From assembly GCA_964019165.1 (NCBI GenBank), contig OZ025272.1, positions 15,909,093-15,973,092 of the forward strand: a stretch of 64,000 bases of DNA, written 5' to 3'. Made by a program: the position numbers and the translations under genes. The stretch comes from Mastigias papua (lineage: Eukaryota > Cnidaria > Scyphozoa > Rhizostomeae > Mastigiidae). The notes below the pieces were generated by a model, which had not been told where the DNA came from, searched no databases, and worked only from the letters and a program-made list of their open reading frames with translations. Positions 47,391-58,816 of this stretch are shown here, in pieces; the first letter of the stretch is position 1; the number at the start of each line of letters is the position of its first letter.

Positions 47391-50300
47391 AAATTATTAC
47401 AATTTATTGGACATTGATTGTAATATCCTACATTAGCAATATTTTCCCGCGCCCTTGTCGGAATCCTGGCCCTGGGGTGATTGGGGGTACCGAACTATGC
47501 AAGACACGTGATCATATGGCCTAACCTCTATCAGAAGAAGATCCGAACGAAGGAATTACTGGTATAAATCGAAAAGCTATAGATGATTACTCTCCTACGA
47601 AGCATCCAAATCCTGGGTAAAGCTTTATTAGATCCAGGGCCATCCCTATATTGGGGGTGATGGGGGTAAGATATCTCCTTGGAAAGGGTTTAGTGGACAA
47701 ATCGGTGCGAGAAATATTACATCAGTGTACAAAATCATTTGTAATTTACACGCATATTTGCAATTTCACCTCCAGTCGGTAAACCAAATTGGTCACCTCT
47801 CCTTCGGGACGGCCCTCATTGAACTGACCACTACAATTGTATTACAGTCATAGACAGACCTCAGCAAAGAAATTTATTATAACAGTTAATAAACACAGCA
47901 ATACGATCGTCTTATTACATATTCTGTTGCAGAAGTAAAGAATACTCCAATCCACAACTGAAGACTATTTAGATTTAATAATTGTTTTGCGTTCACTATA
48001 AGTTAATGTCACATGTTTTGTTTAATCAGGCAAACCAATTGTAAACTACCCAAGTATAGAGAGGCTTGCATGTGTATGCTTAATGTTTTCATGAAATAAC
48101 AAGTTTCAAAAAAGTCATTAACAGTAATAGTGAAAATAATAGCATATACTGAGCAATATTATCCGTGAACAATGTAGTAGGCCAATCCCCATTGCAAAGG
48201 CTCACTCAATTTCCATCTACCGTATTCAAACCCGATCCAAACTACAGCTTATAATCAGTACTGTTATACCAGCCTGTATACAATCCACAATTTATTACCT
48301 CTCTTCTCCATATTAACAGTTTGATCTCTACTGCGAAAAAGAGGCTTATAGTCACTTGGCTACATCACTGTTCTTCCTTTCATGGGCAGCAGGTGCAATA
48401 GTTCTGGGATATACATCTGATAGGTAAGTTACTTAGTGCAAGGAAACTCTAAAGTCAGAAGTTAGAGTCCGTCAGGCAGTCTATTATAAGTCAAATACAT
48501 ATGCTAGACTATTGACAGGTAGTAAAGTATTACAAGTGAGCAGTGAAATATCCAATCTAAACGAGCTTTTGCTAATTTCATTTTCAATGTCACCGTGTCA
48601 CTTATTCTCTCGCGTTTAGTGTATCACTAAGCAATGAACTTCATGGATTTTGTCATTATTTTGTAATGTTTTAGCTGTATGATTTACTTAAGTTACACAG
48701 CAGTCTCCAAAAATGTTCTAGGCATATGACACCTTCTTCATTTTCTTATCGCAGATATGGACGCAAGAAGACCATGCTTCCATCAATATCAGGAGTTCTT
48801 ATAATTGGATTTTTCACGCCATTTTCACCCAACATTTATTGTTATATAATAGCAAGAGTATTCGTAGGATGTTTCTTTCCTGGCAGCTCAGTCCAGATGT
48901 TCGTTCTAATGTCCGAGTATGTAGGCCCTAAATGGCGCCCATTTGCTGGCATGATGCTTTGGTTATCTTACTCTGTCAATGTAGTTCTCCTTGGTGTTAT
49001 TGCGTACTTTGTACGAACCTGGAAGATGCTTTTGATCATCACAACAGCTCCGTTCTTCATTACGTTATTTATGTTCAAGTGAGTATATATGCATTGCTGA
49101 CAAGCTACTTTCAACTTCATTGAATACTGTCTTATATTCAACATTGCATCCTAGCCGTTCACCCAAATTGACCCTTCGTTTACTCATAAAAAATGGTATG
49201 CTCTAGATGTTGAAGAAGAAAGAGATCGCCATTTGGGTTGTAAATAATTGCAAAAGTATCTGGTAAAAAGAAGATAATACGAAACTGTAAATATTCCTAT
49301 GCGTATGCTTTCTGCAAATCAGGGTAGCGATTGAAACTCCCTGCTACTGTGAAATGATGAGTGGTGTACTTGAAGGCCTATTGGTGATGTGATCAATAGA
49401 GTTTCCTGCAAAAATAACTATCGCTACTGGTAACAAGAATGGGACAGTGTACAATTTAAGCCGAATTTCACTAATATAGGGCACATCTGAATTATATTGA
49501 AGATTTTCTGCCAAGAGTATCCTCAAATGACTTCTTGAAGATTAAAATGGTCAAAAAGTCCCTTTACAGGAGATATAATAACATATTTACTTCTAGACTG
49601 TGCATTTCTTAATTAATCTATTGCAATATCTCGCCTAGTGCATTGTGTTTTTCTTCTAAAAGATTCATCCCTGAGTCTGCTAGATGGCTAAATGTCAATG
49701 GAAAGACCGATGAAGTAATGAAAATATTGAAAACCATAGCAAGAGTCAATGGTAAAGAGTTTCCTGATATCAAATTGGAAGAGGTTAAACAGGATTCATC
49801 TTTTGGCTTTCATCATTACAAGGATATATTCAGGCCGAGGAAAATCGCAATAAGATCATTAATACAAGGATGTGCATGGTAATGTTTCATTGTGTTCAGA
49901 TATTGTCTCAGAGTTGTCACCCATGGAATTATCGTCAATTAGAGAAGGCCCTGTTTGTTGTCTTGAATGTATGTCGCTCAAACGAGCATTTATGAAAAGA
50001 TTTTTGATGACACATAGAGTATGCAAGAATTTGTTTGATTTGCCGATGAATGAAACACAACAAATTTTTAAAAGCTCCTAAAACCCACATAATGTTATCT
50101 TGTTAGAAAGATAGTGTGGACAAAGTTTTGATTACAATAACGAGTATGTGACAAAGATTATGATTTATTTGAAGTTGTAGGCTACGTTAAACGTGCCTAT
50201 CGATGGATACCTACAAAGAATTCAACTGATCAGCCATATAGTAAAAACTGCGAAACCAGAGGCGTACAAAAAGTTGCTCATTACTTTTCTAAATGCAACG

Positions 50301-51755
50301 GTTTCAATGCATTTTAGCTTGATGTCAACTGTATATTACCTAATTTACTTAGGTTGGTCTGTGGTCTTGTTTATTATGGAGTGTCATTTGCTGTTGATGA
50401 TCTTGGTGGCGATATGTATCGTGACTACATTCTCTCAAGCAGCGTCAACTTCCCAGCTATTGCTGTTGCAATATACCTATGCAACAAGTAAGTCCATACT
50501 TTTCTTTGTTGTTGTTTGTCGATGAACTGAATCATTCTGTCTCGTTAAGTAAATGTAAATTTTCCGTTAAGAATCAACACGAAATTCCTTGGCACTTTGC
50601 TTGGACTGGGTGGAATGACTGCAAAGGATGCAGTGGGCGACAAAGGGTAACATTCTAAGAAAACTTGAATAGATAGGTGGCAGGGAAAAGCTGTGATAAT
50701 ATAGGTCCCTCTAGAGCATTGGAAAAGAGGAATATGAGGCAGGGAACGATCTCTGATATCTTATTCAGATTTGGAACGTGAAGAAGAAGGCTCAAAATGC
50801 TAGTAGAGGGGTTCAAAAAATTTAATACCTGAGAATGTTGCTGAATTTCAATGAGTGGAATTATCCTGAATGGGGCTAGCAAGAAGGCAAATGAATTATT
50901 CTTGTCAAAATGAAGTACTTGATAACCATAATGGCAAAATTAATACGGCAAAATTCATTTGCAGGATTGGAAGGAAAAACACTACTCTCATTCCCATGCT
51001 GCTATCTGGGCTAGCTTGGAATTTCAGTGTCCATCATCCCACAAAAGACTACGATCAACGGTACATTACAGTCTTCTAAGTTTATGCATTTGAATTCAGA
51101 GCCAGTTTGTCGTTTATCAACTATCTGCTACTTTATCTTCAATTGAAACTATTCCATGAACAAACGTGCAACATATGCTGTGATGATCACAGAAGCATTC
51201 ACACGAGCAGTTGCTAATTGAAAGCTGCCTTTTCCAATGAAAATCCATTCACACATTAGAACAAGTAATAATTTGAAATGTGCAAGTTGTTGCCAGCATT
51301 ATTCAAAGCGTATCAAATAAATTCTATTGTATAAAGTTGACTAGCTGTACACTTCTTTTTAGAAGGACAACAAAATGTTCGAATTCTTCCTACTCTCTAG
51401 CAACAGTTCTTTAAAGTATTTGGTCATGATTTGCTGAGCACATTTTATTAGTAAGCTCAAAACTAACATGACAGCTTTCTTGATTGCAAGTATAAAAAAG
51501 AAAGAATATAAAACTTTAGAGAACTCTATTTATATCATTATAAGTGTTATGATGACTTGTGTTAAATGTCATTTGATGGACTAGTAATTTTGCCGTGTAA
51601 CTATTGTTAGACTAATTGCAACATCTGTCAGAGTTAAATGCTACAATCCTCGCCAAAATTAGTTGGAACACTAACGGATGATTCATCCCAGAGACTTACT
51701 TCATTCCTGTCGTGCTGGCAATGGATAATTCTCCTGTTCCCGTTTCTCCTAATGC

Positions 51756-51848
51756 TCCCCTTCCCCTCCCCTTCCCCTCCCCTCCCCTTCCCCTTCCCTC
51801 CCCTCCCCTCCCCTTCCCCTTCCCCTCCCCTTCCCTTTCCCCCTTCCC
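51756..51848. repeat. CCCCTT pyrimidine tract in intron 6 of gene D
   Basis: Copy of 21746-21825 expanded by several CCTTCCCC units. The poly-G run at 51950-51975 follows about 100 bp later. Confidence 0.9.
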
Positions 51849-54800
51849 CATTAACAATTTGATTTCTACAGAGAAAATAACTATCTAACAGTCAGTAGTA
51901 AAAGTACCGTCAAGGCAGAACACTCTCTTCTTAATTCAACATTGTATACGGGGGGGATGGGGGGGGGGGGTGGTGGATGAAGAGAATAACTCTATGAAAA
52001 TTTATAAAGTGTTCCAACTATTTTGTCGAGAATTGTAGCTGGAAAATCATGGAATACGTAAGAGAGCGTAGTGCATAGAGCATTATATGTATGTGTAATA
52101 TACTTCTCAGGTTTACACAACTATCGTTTATTACTGTCTTAGGTTTACCGGGTCTACGTGTTTTCCTTGGAATTATGGGCAAATTCTACAGAGCTTTACC
52201 CAACTGTCATAAGGTAAAGAAGTTCTTTAATTCATCTCAAACAATGCACTATAGTTTGCAAGGCAAAGGGATCAGTTCTAAAGTCAAGTCTTTTAGGAAG
52301 CCCCGATGGAACTTGGGACTTGTATAGAGACAGTAGTATTGGAAGGCGCGCTGGGTCACGTAATACTGGGCAAATATGCGAAGCTAAAATGGTAGCAACA
52401 AAGGAGCGAAAAGCCCAACAGGCCAGCGATGTTTCCGTTTTGCGTAACGAAAAACATTGAAATCGTGCTCTGCTATGACCTGTGAGGGGCTCCACAGCGG
52501 ATATGCTGCAGGAAAAACTTCTATGTCTTTTCTAGGTGTGCACTTTTGTACTGCATTTTTCCAATCAGAATGCTGCCAAACTTCGTATTTTATTTGCATG
52601 TTTCTATCATGGCATGGTAACATGAAAATAGTCGCTCAGCAGAAAGATATACTAGTTCTTGGGAACAAGTATAAATTTAAACATATAAATTATAGAGTCT
52701 TAGGGTGAAAGATGTGCAGCTGAACAGACAATTTCCAATATAATACTATAGCCACTTAGATCCAAAGACAGCATTCCACTGTAAGTTAAGTTCAAAGACA
52801 TCAAGCCAACACTTTCGTTATATGCTGAGCCAGTAAAGTACATTTTGGGACAAGTGTGAATGGTCCACCTGTCGATCACCCCAGCGATGTGCCTAGACAA
52901 TTTTGATTGGGAGGGGCAGGGGGAGGGGGTATATTGATATTTACAGTATCACCAAAAGAGAGTTGCCTATGATCAACTATGACCAACATAATGAGGCGCA
53001 TGTTGAAATTTGGTCAAGTTCCACATTTCACGATAGATTTTCTGCTGTATGACCAACCTTTTACATTCCATAAACATTAGGGGGCATCCCCCCATCGGCA
53101 CATCATTGAATCACCCGGTAACCAAAGCAATCAGCCCACCTCTGTCTACAAAAGGGTTGCTCCACTTTTTGAAGAGGAGGGTGAAAGGCCAGTCTTTAAA
53201 TATCATGATAAATACATTATAAATCTCCATACACTTATACTTCAGTGTGGGTCATATCATAGAAGATGGTGGGCAGAATATGGCTCGAGTTTGACCACCT
53301 AGGTCTATACCAATGTTGCTATAGGAGTGAAAAACTTCTGCTTACAGAGCACCATCCAATGTCTTACGACCTGCAAGAATTGAATGTGAACCTGCATCTC
53401 AGAGTCCAGAAAAGTCACTGCTCAACGGCTGTGAGCCGGAGGATGATACTATTTCTTAAATTTTTTCAGAGAAAGATTTAGTAATTTCTATCAGCAATCC
53501 AGCTTGAGCATGCTTTGTTCTCCTAACAAGACATTGATTGAGACATGTATTAACCCTCTTAAAGTGCTATTCTCAAGCAAGGTTCCAGATTCAAGGCCTG
53601 ATACCTTGCTTTAGTACAGTACTTTGGAGTGACATTCCTTCATTTGCGTACTTTTGGGCTTAGTTATTTTGAGAGACTTTCATCATTGGTTTTCCATCAT
53701 GAACGAGAGGAATATACAGGATATTTTTATTAATTTGATGTAGGAAACTGCTTCCTAAGTTTTGGAGATATAAACAATAAGTACAATCAAAGAACTTTGG
53801 CTAGTTCTGATTTTCTTAAGAGAGGAAGGCTCATTATGAAAAATTAGTAACAGAGGAAAGTTGGGCACTCTTCTGAAGTCTGAGACATTAACTAGTTGCC
53901 TTAATTACACATTTTTTCTTACAAGAATATAATCTGTAAGAAAATCAAGGCTCAAAATTGCTGAAATCTAAAAATAATTTAAGAATATTGCAAGGCACAA
54001 GCTTCATCAAGGGTTGGATGTTTTGCATATTTGAGTATTTCATGGAAAACAAAGCAAATGTGAGCTTCACTTATCTGGTTTCTAAGTCATTACACAATAA
54101 TGCAACTCAGTACCTCTTTGGGGAGTGTCTGTTACTCACTTTTCATAATATAAATATAGCCTATACGAGTATTGATGCTGAAAATCACAAAAATCTAAGA
54201 ATAATTTAAGAATATCTGTAGACTGAAAAAATTTGAGAATATTGAGGCTCAGCCAAAAATGAGATATTCTTATAAAAAAAGCAAGTAGTTGTGCAATACC
54301 CACAGATGCATGGCTTAAAAGAAGTGTGAAGATGTTATTCACTTTGTGGAATTTTAAATGGAAACTTACGATTAGTAGTTACTGAGAGTGTGAAATTGTA
54401 AATAGGACATACCTGTTTATTGAGAGCAGGTCATCAAATCTACCACAAATTCGTATTTGTACTAATGATGTTTATTATGACATATCAATTTTAGATGACA
54501 ATAAGTCATATCTGAATGTGCAAGCTTCTAGTTTCCGACATGTCCTTTGTGCAAGTCCAGATAACTACCACACCTACCTTTTATGAAAACCTGGACTTGC
54601 AGGCACTCCATGTTTTAGGCCCCGTATAGATGCAGGGTCTTTTAAACTAGAGAAATGCTTGCTAGCAGTGGGTATGGCTAAGTGGCCGCTTCCATGCAAT
54701 CATCGACACACAGCTGTTGCATCCTCTCGATCTTTAGTGCAGGAAGCAAATTTTATCAAATTAACTGGAAAAATAAAAATAACATACCTTTTTGACTATC

Positions 54801-56672
54801 AACTGATCTTTGTCCGTATCTTCATATTCTCAGAGGTGCAGGAATGGGTTACTTGCAAATTGCATGCAGAATTGGTGCAGCGTTTGCACCATGGGTTACA
54901 AAGTGGCTTATCACTATTCACGCAGCGCTGCCATTTTCAGTGATGGGTGGTTCAGCACTTATCTGTGCAATATTCTTGTACTGGCTTCCTGAAACAGCCA
55001 ACATTGATACCATGGAGACACTTCATGATCAATTGGACCTGAATGAAAATGAAGAATTCGCAAGTCTTATCGACGGAGAAGAGGAGGAGAGCTAAAATTA
55101 ACAGAAGAATTGACCAATAAGCAGAAATGCCAAGATAAGGGAAGGAAGGATTGCCAGCTTATCAATGCTTCTCATTTAAAAATGAGATTTTCTTCCATTC
55201 CTGATACTATTTCCCCGAATATCCTTCTATTATCTTAAAAATTTTCCCAATTTCCTTCCACGGTCAGATTAATAATCTTAAGCACGAAAAGCAGTAAGTA
55301 AACAGTAAACTGGCCTCAAAGTAGCAAAATAGATCTACACCAACGTTTCGTACTTATCTAATTTGCTAGTGTTCAAAGGATTCATACTGAGATTTATGCA
55401 GAAACCTCGAAAAGAGAAACTTGGGTATCTATTGTCCTATCAACAAGTTTAAATAGCCCTCCACAGCCCGCCCTTCCTGCTGGGGGTGTTGTATTGCGTT
55501 ACACAACAGGTGCACGATCCCTTATATGTTGTATGTTATGCTGTATGTTATACATGTAGGCCGCAGGGTTGATGTGACAAATCATACCCCCTGTGGTATC
55601 GTCCATTATAGTTTAATTATGTAGAGTATTATGTAGAATATATAGAAAAAACGAAAAGTTTACTTTGATGAAGAAATACATCTAAAAGTCGCTTTGAGCA
55701 GGAAGGTTTGATAGAAAAACTTAGAAAACTAGATATTGAATCACTTGTTGTTATTTCTCAATTTCTTGCATTTTCCCTATATTTTCATAAATTTCGTTCT
55801 TTTCCGTCGCATTTTCATTTCCTTCTAATTCCCTTTAAAAGGCATATACTACCCAAAAGAAGTAACTTATGTATAGTGTAAAGTTACAGGTTAGTCTCAT
55901 ATAGGTTCCCCAGGTTGACCATAGCGAGGTAGGATGGTCAAATCCTTTCCCTTTGCCATCATGCATTTGAACCATCGTACCACTCGGCCACTCACCCATC
56001 AGTATGGTACAAACTGAACACAAAATGCTTTTAGCAATGCATGGCCTCTTGGTCTTCTAATTTCGATTCACCTCGAGTCTAAAAGAGGTCTTCACACCAA
56101 GCATGCCTACTGTGAGTAATGAATGTGCTTGCTAGCTGAATCAAATCATACCTCTGTGCGACTAGTTTCCAAAGCATCCCCAAGTTACTCCCAATGCATT
56201 CATTGCAAAGTACCAATGGTGACTTTTGATACCATGATGACTTGTTTGGGAGCCATTAAAGGGGGCGCTCATTAAAGGGTGGGTGTCCTATCAGATAAGT
56301 ACGGTAATATCTATGCGGATGTTCGGAAGCATAGAAAAATATCTAGGTATGGTTGTACTTTAATATAACTTCAATGACCGCATAGATTTCGATAAAATCG
56401 TAAAGCTCAATTTCGCTATGTATCGACCCTTTTGTATCTCCCATTCACCTAAAAGTCAAAAACAAAAATCTTATACCTTCCGGTCGTATAGTAACATGCC
56501 AGCTTAGTAGTTGATTAAAATAGCTTCCTTCTAACTCATGGATGCCTAGCTACTGCTAGGTTTAATGAATTTCCTTCGGCAGCATTACGTAAATTTTTGT
56601 GCAGTTGAGCGACCAGTTAGAGACTCTCAGCAATTGATTTTGCCCTCATGTTCAATAAAGGCAGTTTCTTAC

Positions 56673-56794
56673 CTTCAGTTGAATTGACAAGGTGCATAAA
56701 TCTTCTGTCATACCCATACAGAATATTACATTTTGATCCTCTGACAAGTAGTCCGTTGGAAACGCATGGAGTAGTATGTGGTACATCATCGAAA
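56673..56794 (-). other. Possible orphan exon, function unknown
   Basis: The minus strand has a good acceptor (cctctttgatgcag) and donor (gaag|gtaagaaa) around a 122-bp segment. It is open in one frame, encoding FDDVPHTTPCVSNG and LLVRGSKCNILYGYDRRFMH. The residues look protein-like but match no family I can name. No adjoining exons were found, so this is a weak candidate. Confidence 0.2.
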
Positions 56795-57024
56795 CTGCAT
56801 CAAAGAGGTCAGTATTTCGAAGGCCGTTTTGAATTACTGAAAGCATGAACTCGGTCAAGCATAACTTAATGCATGGGAAATGTCACCTGGCTATCCTCAT
56901 GAGAGACAAACATCTTTTGCTTGTGTTGCAACTATACATAAAAGATATTCTTCTCGAATAAAGCTACTTCGATGAAAAGAATGAAAGAGCCGACAAGTTT
57001 ATTCAATGGGCATAGACGTTCTCT

Positions 57025-57372
57025 TTTAATGAACCACTTCATAAGGAACCTACAAATGGGAAGTCACAAATCTAACGAGAACTTATAGTGCTGATGTAAA
57101 GTCGCTAAGGGAATTTAGAATTTTATGAAAAATTTTATCACTGCACCCAATCGAAAATCAAGATGCCGAAGTCTCATAAATTGTGTTTACTTCTTGTAGC
57201 CAGTGGTCCATAGACGGGTTTCCGTTGAAACTTGAAGTGTCCAAAGTACTCTGTCTTAACACTTAACACCTACAACATCTGTAAGGCACTAAGTCTACAA
57301 ATAGATTCAAGGAACTATTGAAGAGCTCTTATTACTAAGCCTTGTAATAGGTTCCTTATAAAAAACGTGTAA
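57025..57372. mobile_element. MITE related to the element at 26674-27113
   Basis: The left end (ttaatgaaccacttcataag, then gaacctaca) and right end (ggttccttataaaaaacgtg) match the ends of the 26674 element in inverted orientation. The interior is diverged and shorter. Confidence 0.55.
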
Positions 57373-57748
57373 AATATGCTTTAAAAAGGAACACTTACGG
57401 TTTCCTCCACGTTTGAGATTACCTACAGATGCCAATAACTTCAAAATACAAATAACGATGATAGTCTAGCTCCTGCAGTTTACCAGATCATACAGCCAAC
57501 AGACAGCAAACAGAAAATGGCATAACTAGTGATGTTGTTAAGAATATTATGAAGTACTTAAAGGTTCATTGATTTCCATACCGAATGCTGAAACAAACAG
57601 GTGCAATCAAATGTGTCTAAAACGCTCTAGTCAAATCATATTCACTACTAAATCGCTGTAGTGCACCAATTAGGGATTACCTACCTAAGATAAATTATCT
57701 GTTTTATTTACATTGTTTACAAATGATATCGTAATATCGTGCGATATA

Positions 57749-58234
57749 CAGTCAAACTCGCGTAAGCCAGATCTCATACCAGCAAAAAAGTCCGACTTAT
57801 GCGAAGTCCGAGTTACGTAAAGGAAATCCAGACCCACCCAGAGCTCGTATGGGGCCCAGGACAAACAGGAAAAGCACGATCCCTAATGATGTCATCATAA
57901 AATTCATTATATCGCTGGGCAACACTTGTCCTACTAGGGAAGGGGCAGAAAAACTAGTTCCAAAATGCACTTTCTGACAGGCTTGAAGGCTTTTGACCAC
58001 CATTGCTGAAATTTTTGCAAGATTAATAAGCAAGATTTTTGCAAGAGTATGAAGCTTATTGGCCGTAACATTTTTCACTTTTTCTATTGAAATCATAATC
58101 AAAATCCGACTTATAATATCCGACTTATGCAAAAAAAAGTACAGCATTCTTACCAAGCTGACCGGGACCGCGCATTTTTGTCCGACTTATGAAATGCCCA
58201 ACTTAGGCGAATCTGATTTAAGCGAGTTGAACTG
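57749..58234. mobile_element. pogo/Tigger-like MITE with TA target site
   Basis: The left end is CAGTCAAACTCGCGTAAGCC and the right end, inverted, is CAGTTCAACTCGCTTAAATC. Each is bordered by TA (57747-57748 and 58235-58236). Internal phrases tccgacttatg occur in both directions near both ends. A CAGT start with a TA duplication is typical of the pogo branch of Tc1/mariner. There is no transposase; the minus-strand open frame at 57797-58156 is not recognisable as one. Confidence 0.75.
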
Positions 58235-58816
58235 TATCATAAATTGAGTGAAATAAAAACACAGCACTGTTTCTTTACAACCACGTAATTTACAAAAGCC
58301 TACACGTGATACTTGGTTAGCTCAGCAAACCAAATCTCCCCACGAGTTGCTAAGTTATTGTTGTGGCATTTTATTAAGAATGCGAAATTCATAGTATTTG
58401 TGTTTTTTTATCATTATTGATGTTCATGGAATACAGACATTGGTTCATCAAATAAATCTTGAAAAAGGCTTGTATGTTCATGGTCTAATAGTCTGCACAA
58501 ATGTGAATAAATCTTGATTAATTCGAACTAATAGTGTCAGTTACGGTAAGTTCTGGGTCCTTGAAAGATCTTAATATGTAAAGAGATGTTGATGAATTGG
58601 CAATTCTTCCAAAGAATCAAGTTTTATAGCAATTACCATTAAATAATAGGCCTCATGTAGGCCGGTTGTACACTCTTGCTGAGACGGAACTCATATAAAA
58701 AAGGATTTAATAGGAAGCTCCTTGCCTTAGAAAAAAACTACTTGACAAAAAGGAAGGAGTTCGGAATGCTCTAAAAGATATATACACTATATAGCTAAGA
58801 GGCTAATGGTATCAGT

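Larger units (their letters stand above)
46160..55095 (+). pseudogene. SLC22-family transporter, gene D, two disabling lesions
   Basis: Sister of gene B. Exons are 46160-46468, 48320-48423, 48755-49078, 49663-49878, 50353-50487, 50965-51060, 52143-52213 and 54834-55095. It shares the one-base insertion in exon 6 (near 51016-51022). Exon 7 is only 71 bp against 109 bp in B because 38 bp are missing after ATGGGCAAATTCTAC, removing most of the helix before WSTELYPT. Even allowing for both shifts the frame ends at TAA 52210-52212. In exon 1 the loop Cys66 codon is TAT (Tyr). The first five exons and exon 8 remain open and family-like, with GYTSDRYGRKK and FIPESARWL. It is most likely non-functional, or could encode a truncated protein of six to eight helices. 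The hAT-like element is absent upstream, so its 5' flank keeps the ancestral arrangement. Confidence 0.8.
30345..56234 (+). repeat. Right copy of the ~26-kb two-gene segmental duplication (genes C+D)
   Basis: Counterpart of 490-26249 in the same orientation. It carries genes C (from intron 1) and D. Unique to this copy are about 2.4 kb containing the tail of exon 8a and the CAGA/CTGA array (38591-40696), a 72-bp stretch at 41180-41252 and a 192-bp stretch at 44329-44520. The right breakpoint is at about 56234, after gatgacttgttt. Confidence 0.9.
55096..58816. other. Region between gene D and the convergent dynein gene
   Basis: To about 56234 it matches the 3' flank of gene B, including the SINE-like match. 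Right of that it is unique. It opens with CATTAAAGGG repeats (56255-56280), then holds a possible orphan exon (minus strand), a MITE and a pogo-like MITE, followed by the dynein 3' flank. A minus-strand AATAAA at about 58370-58375 could be the dynein polyadenylation signal, 440 bp past its stop. Confidence 0.6.

Noticed and set aside
57797..58156. 119-codon minus-strand ORF
   Set aside because: It lies wholly within the pogo-like MITE, includes the inverted repeat sequence and has no transposase motif.
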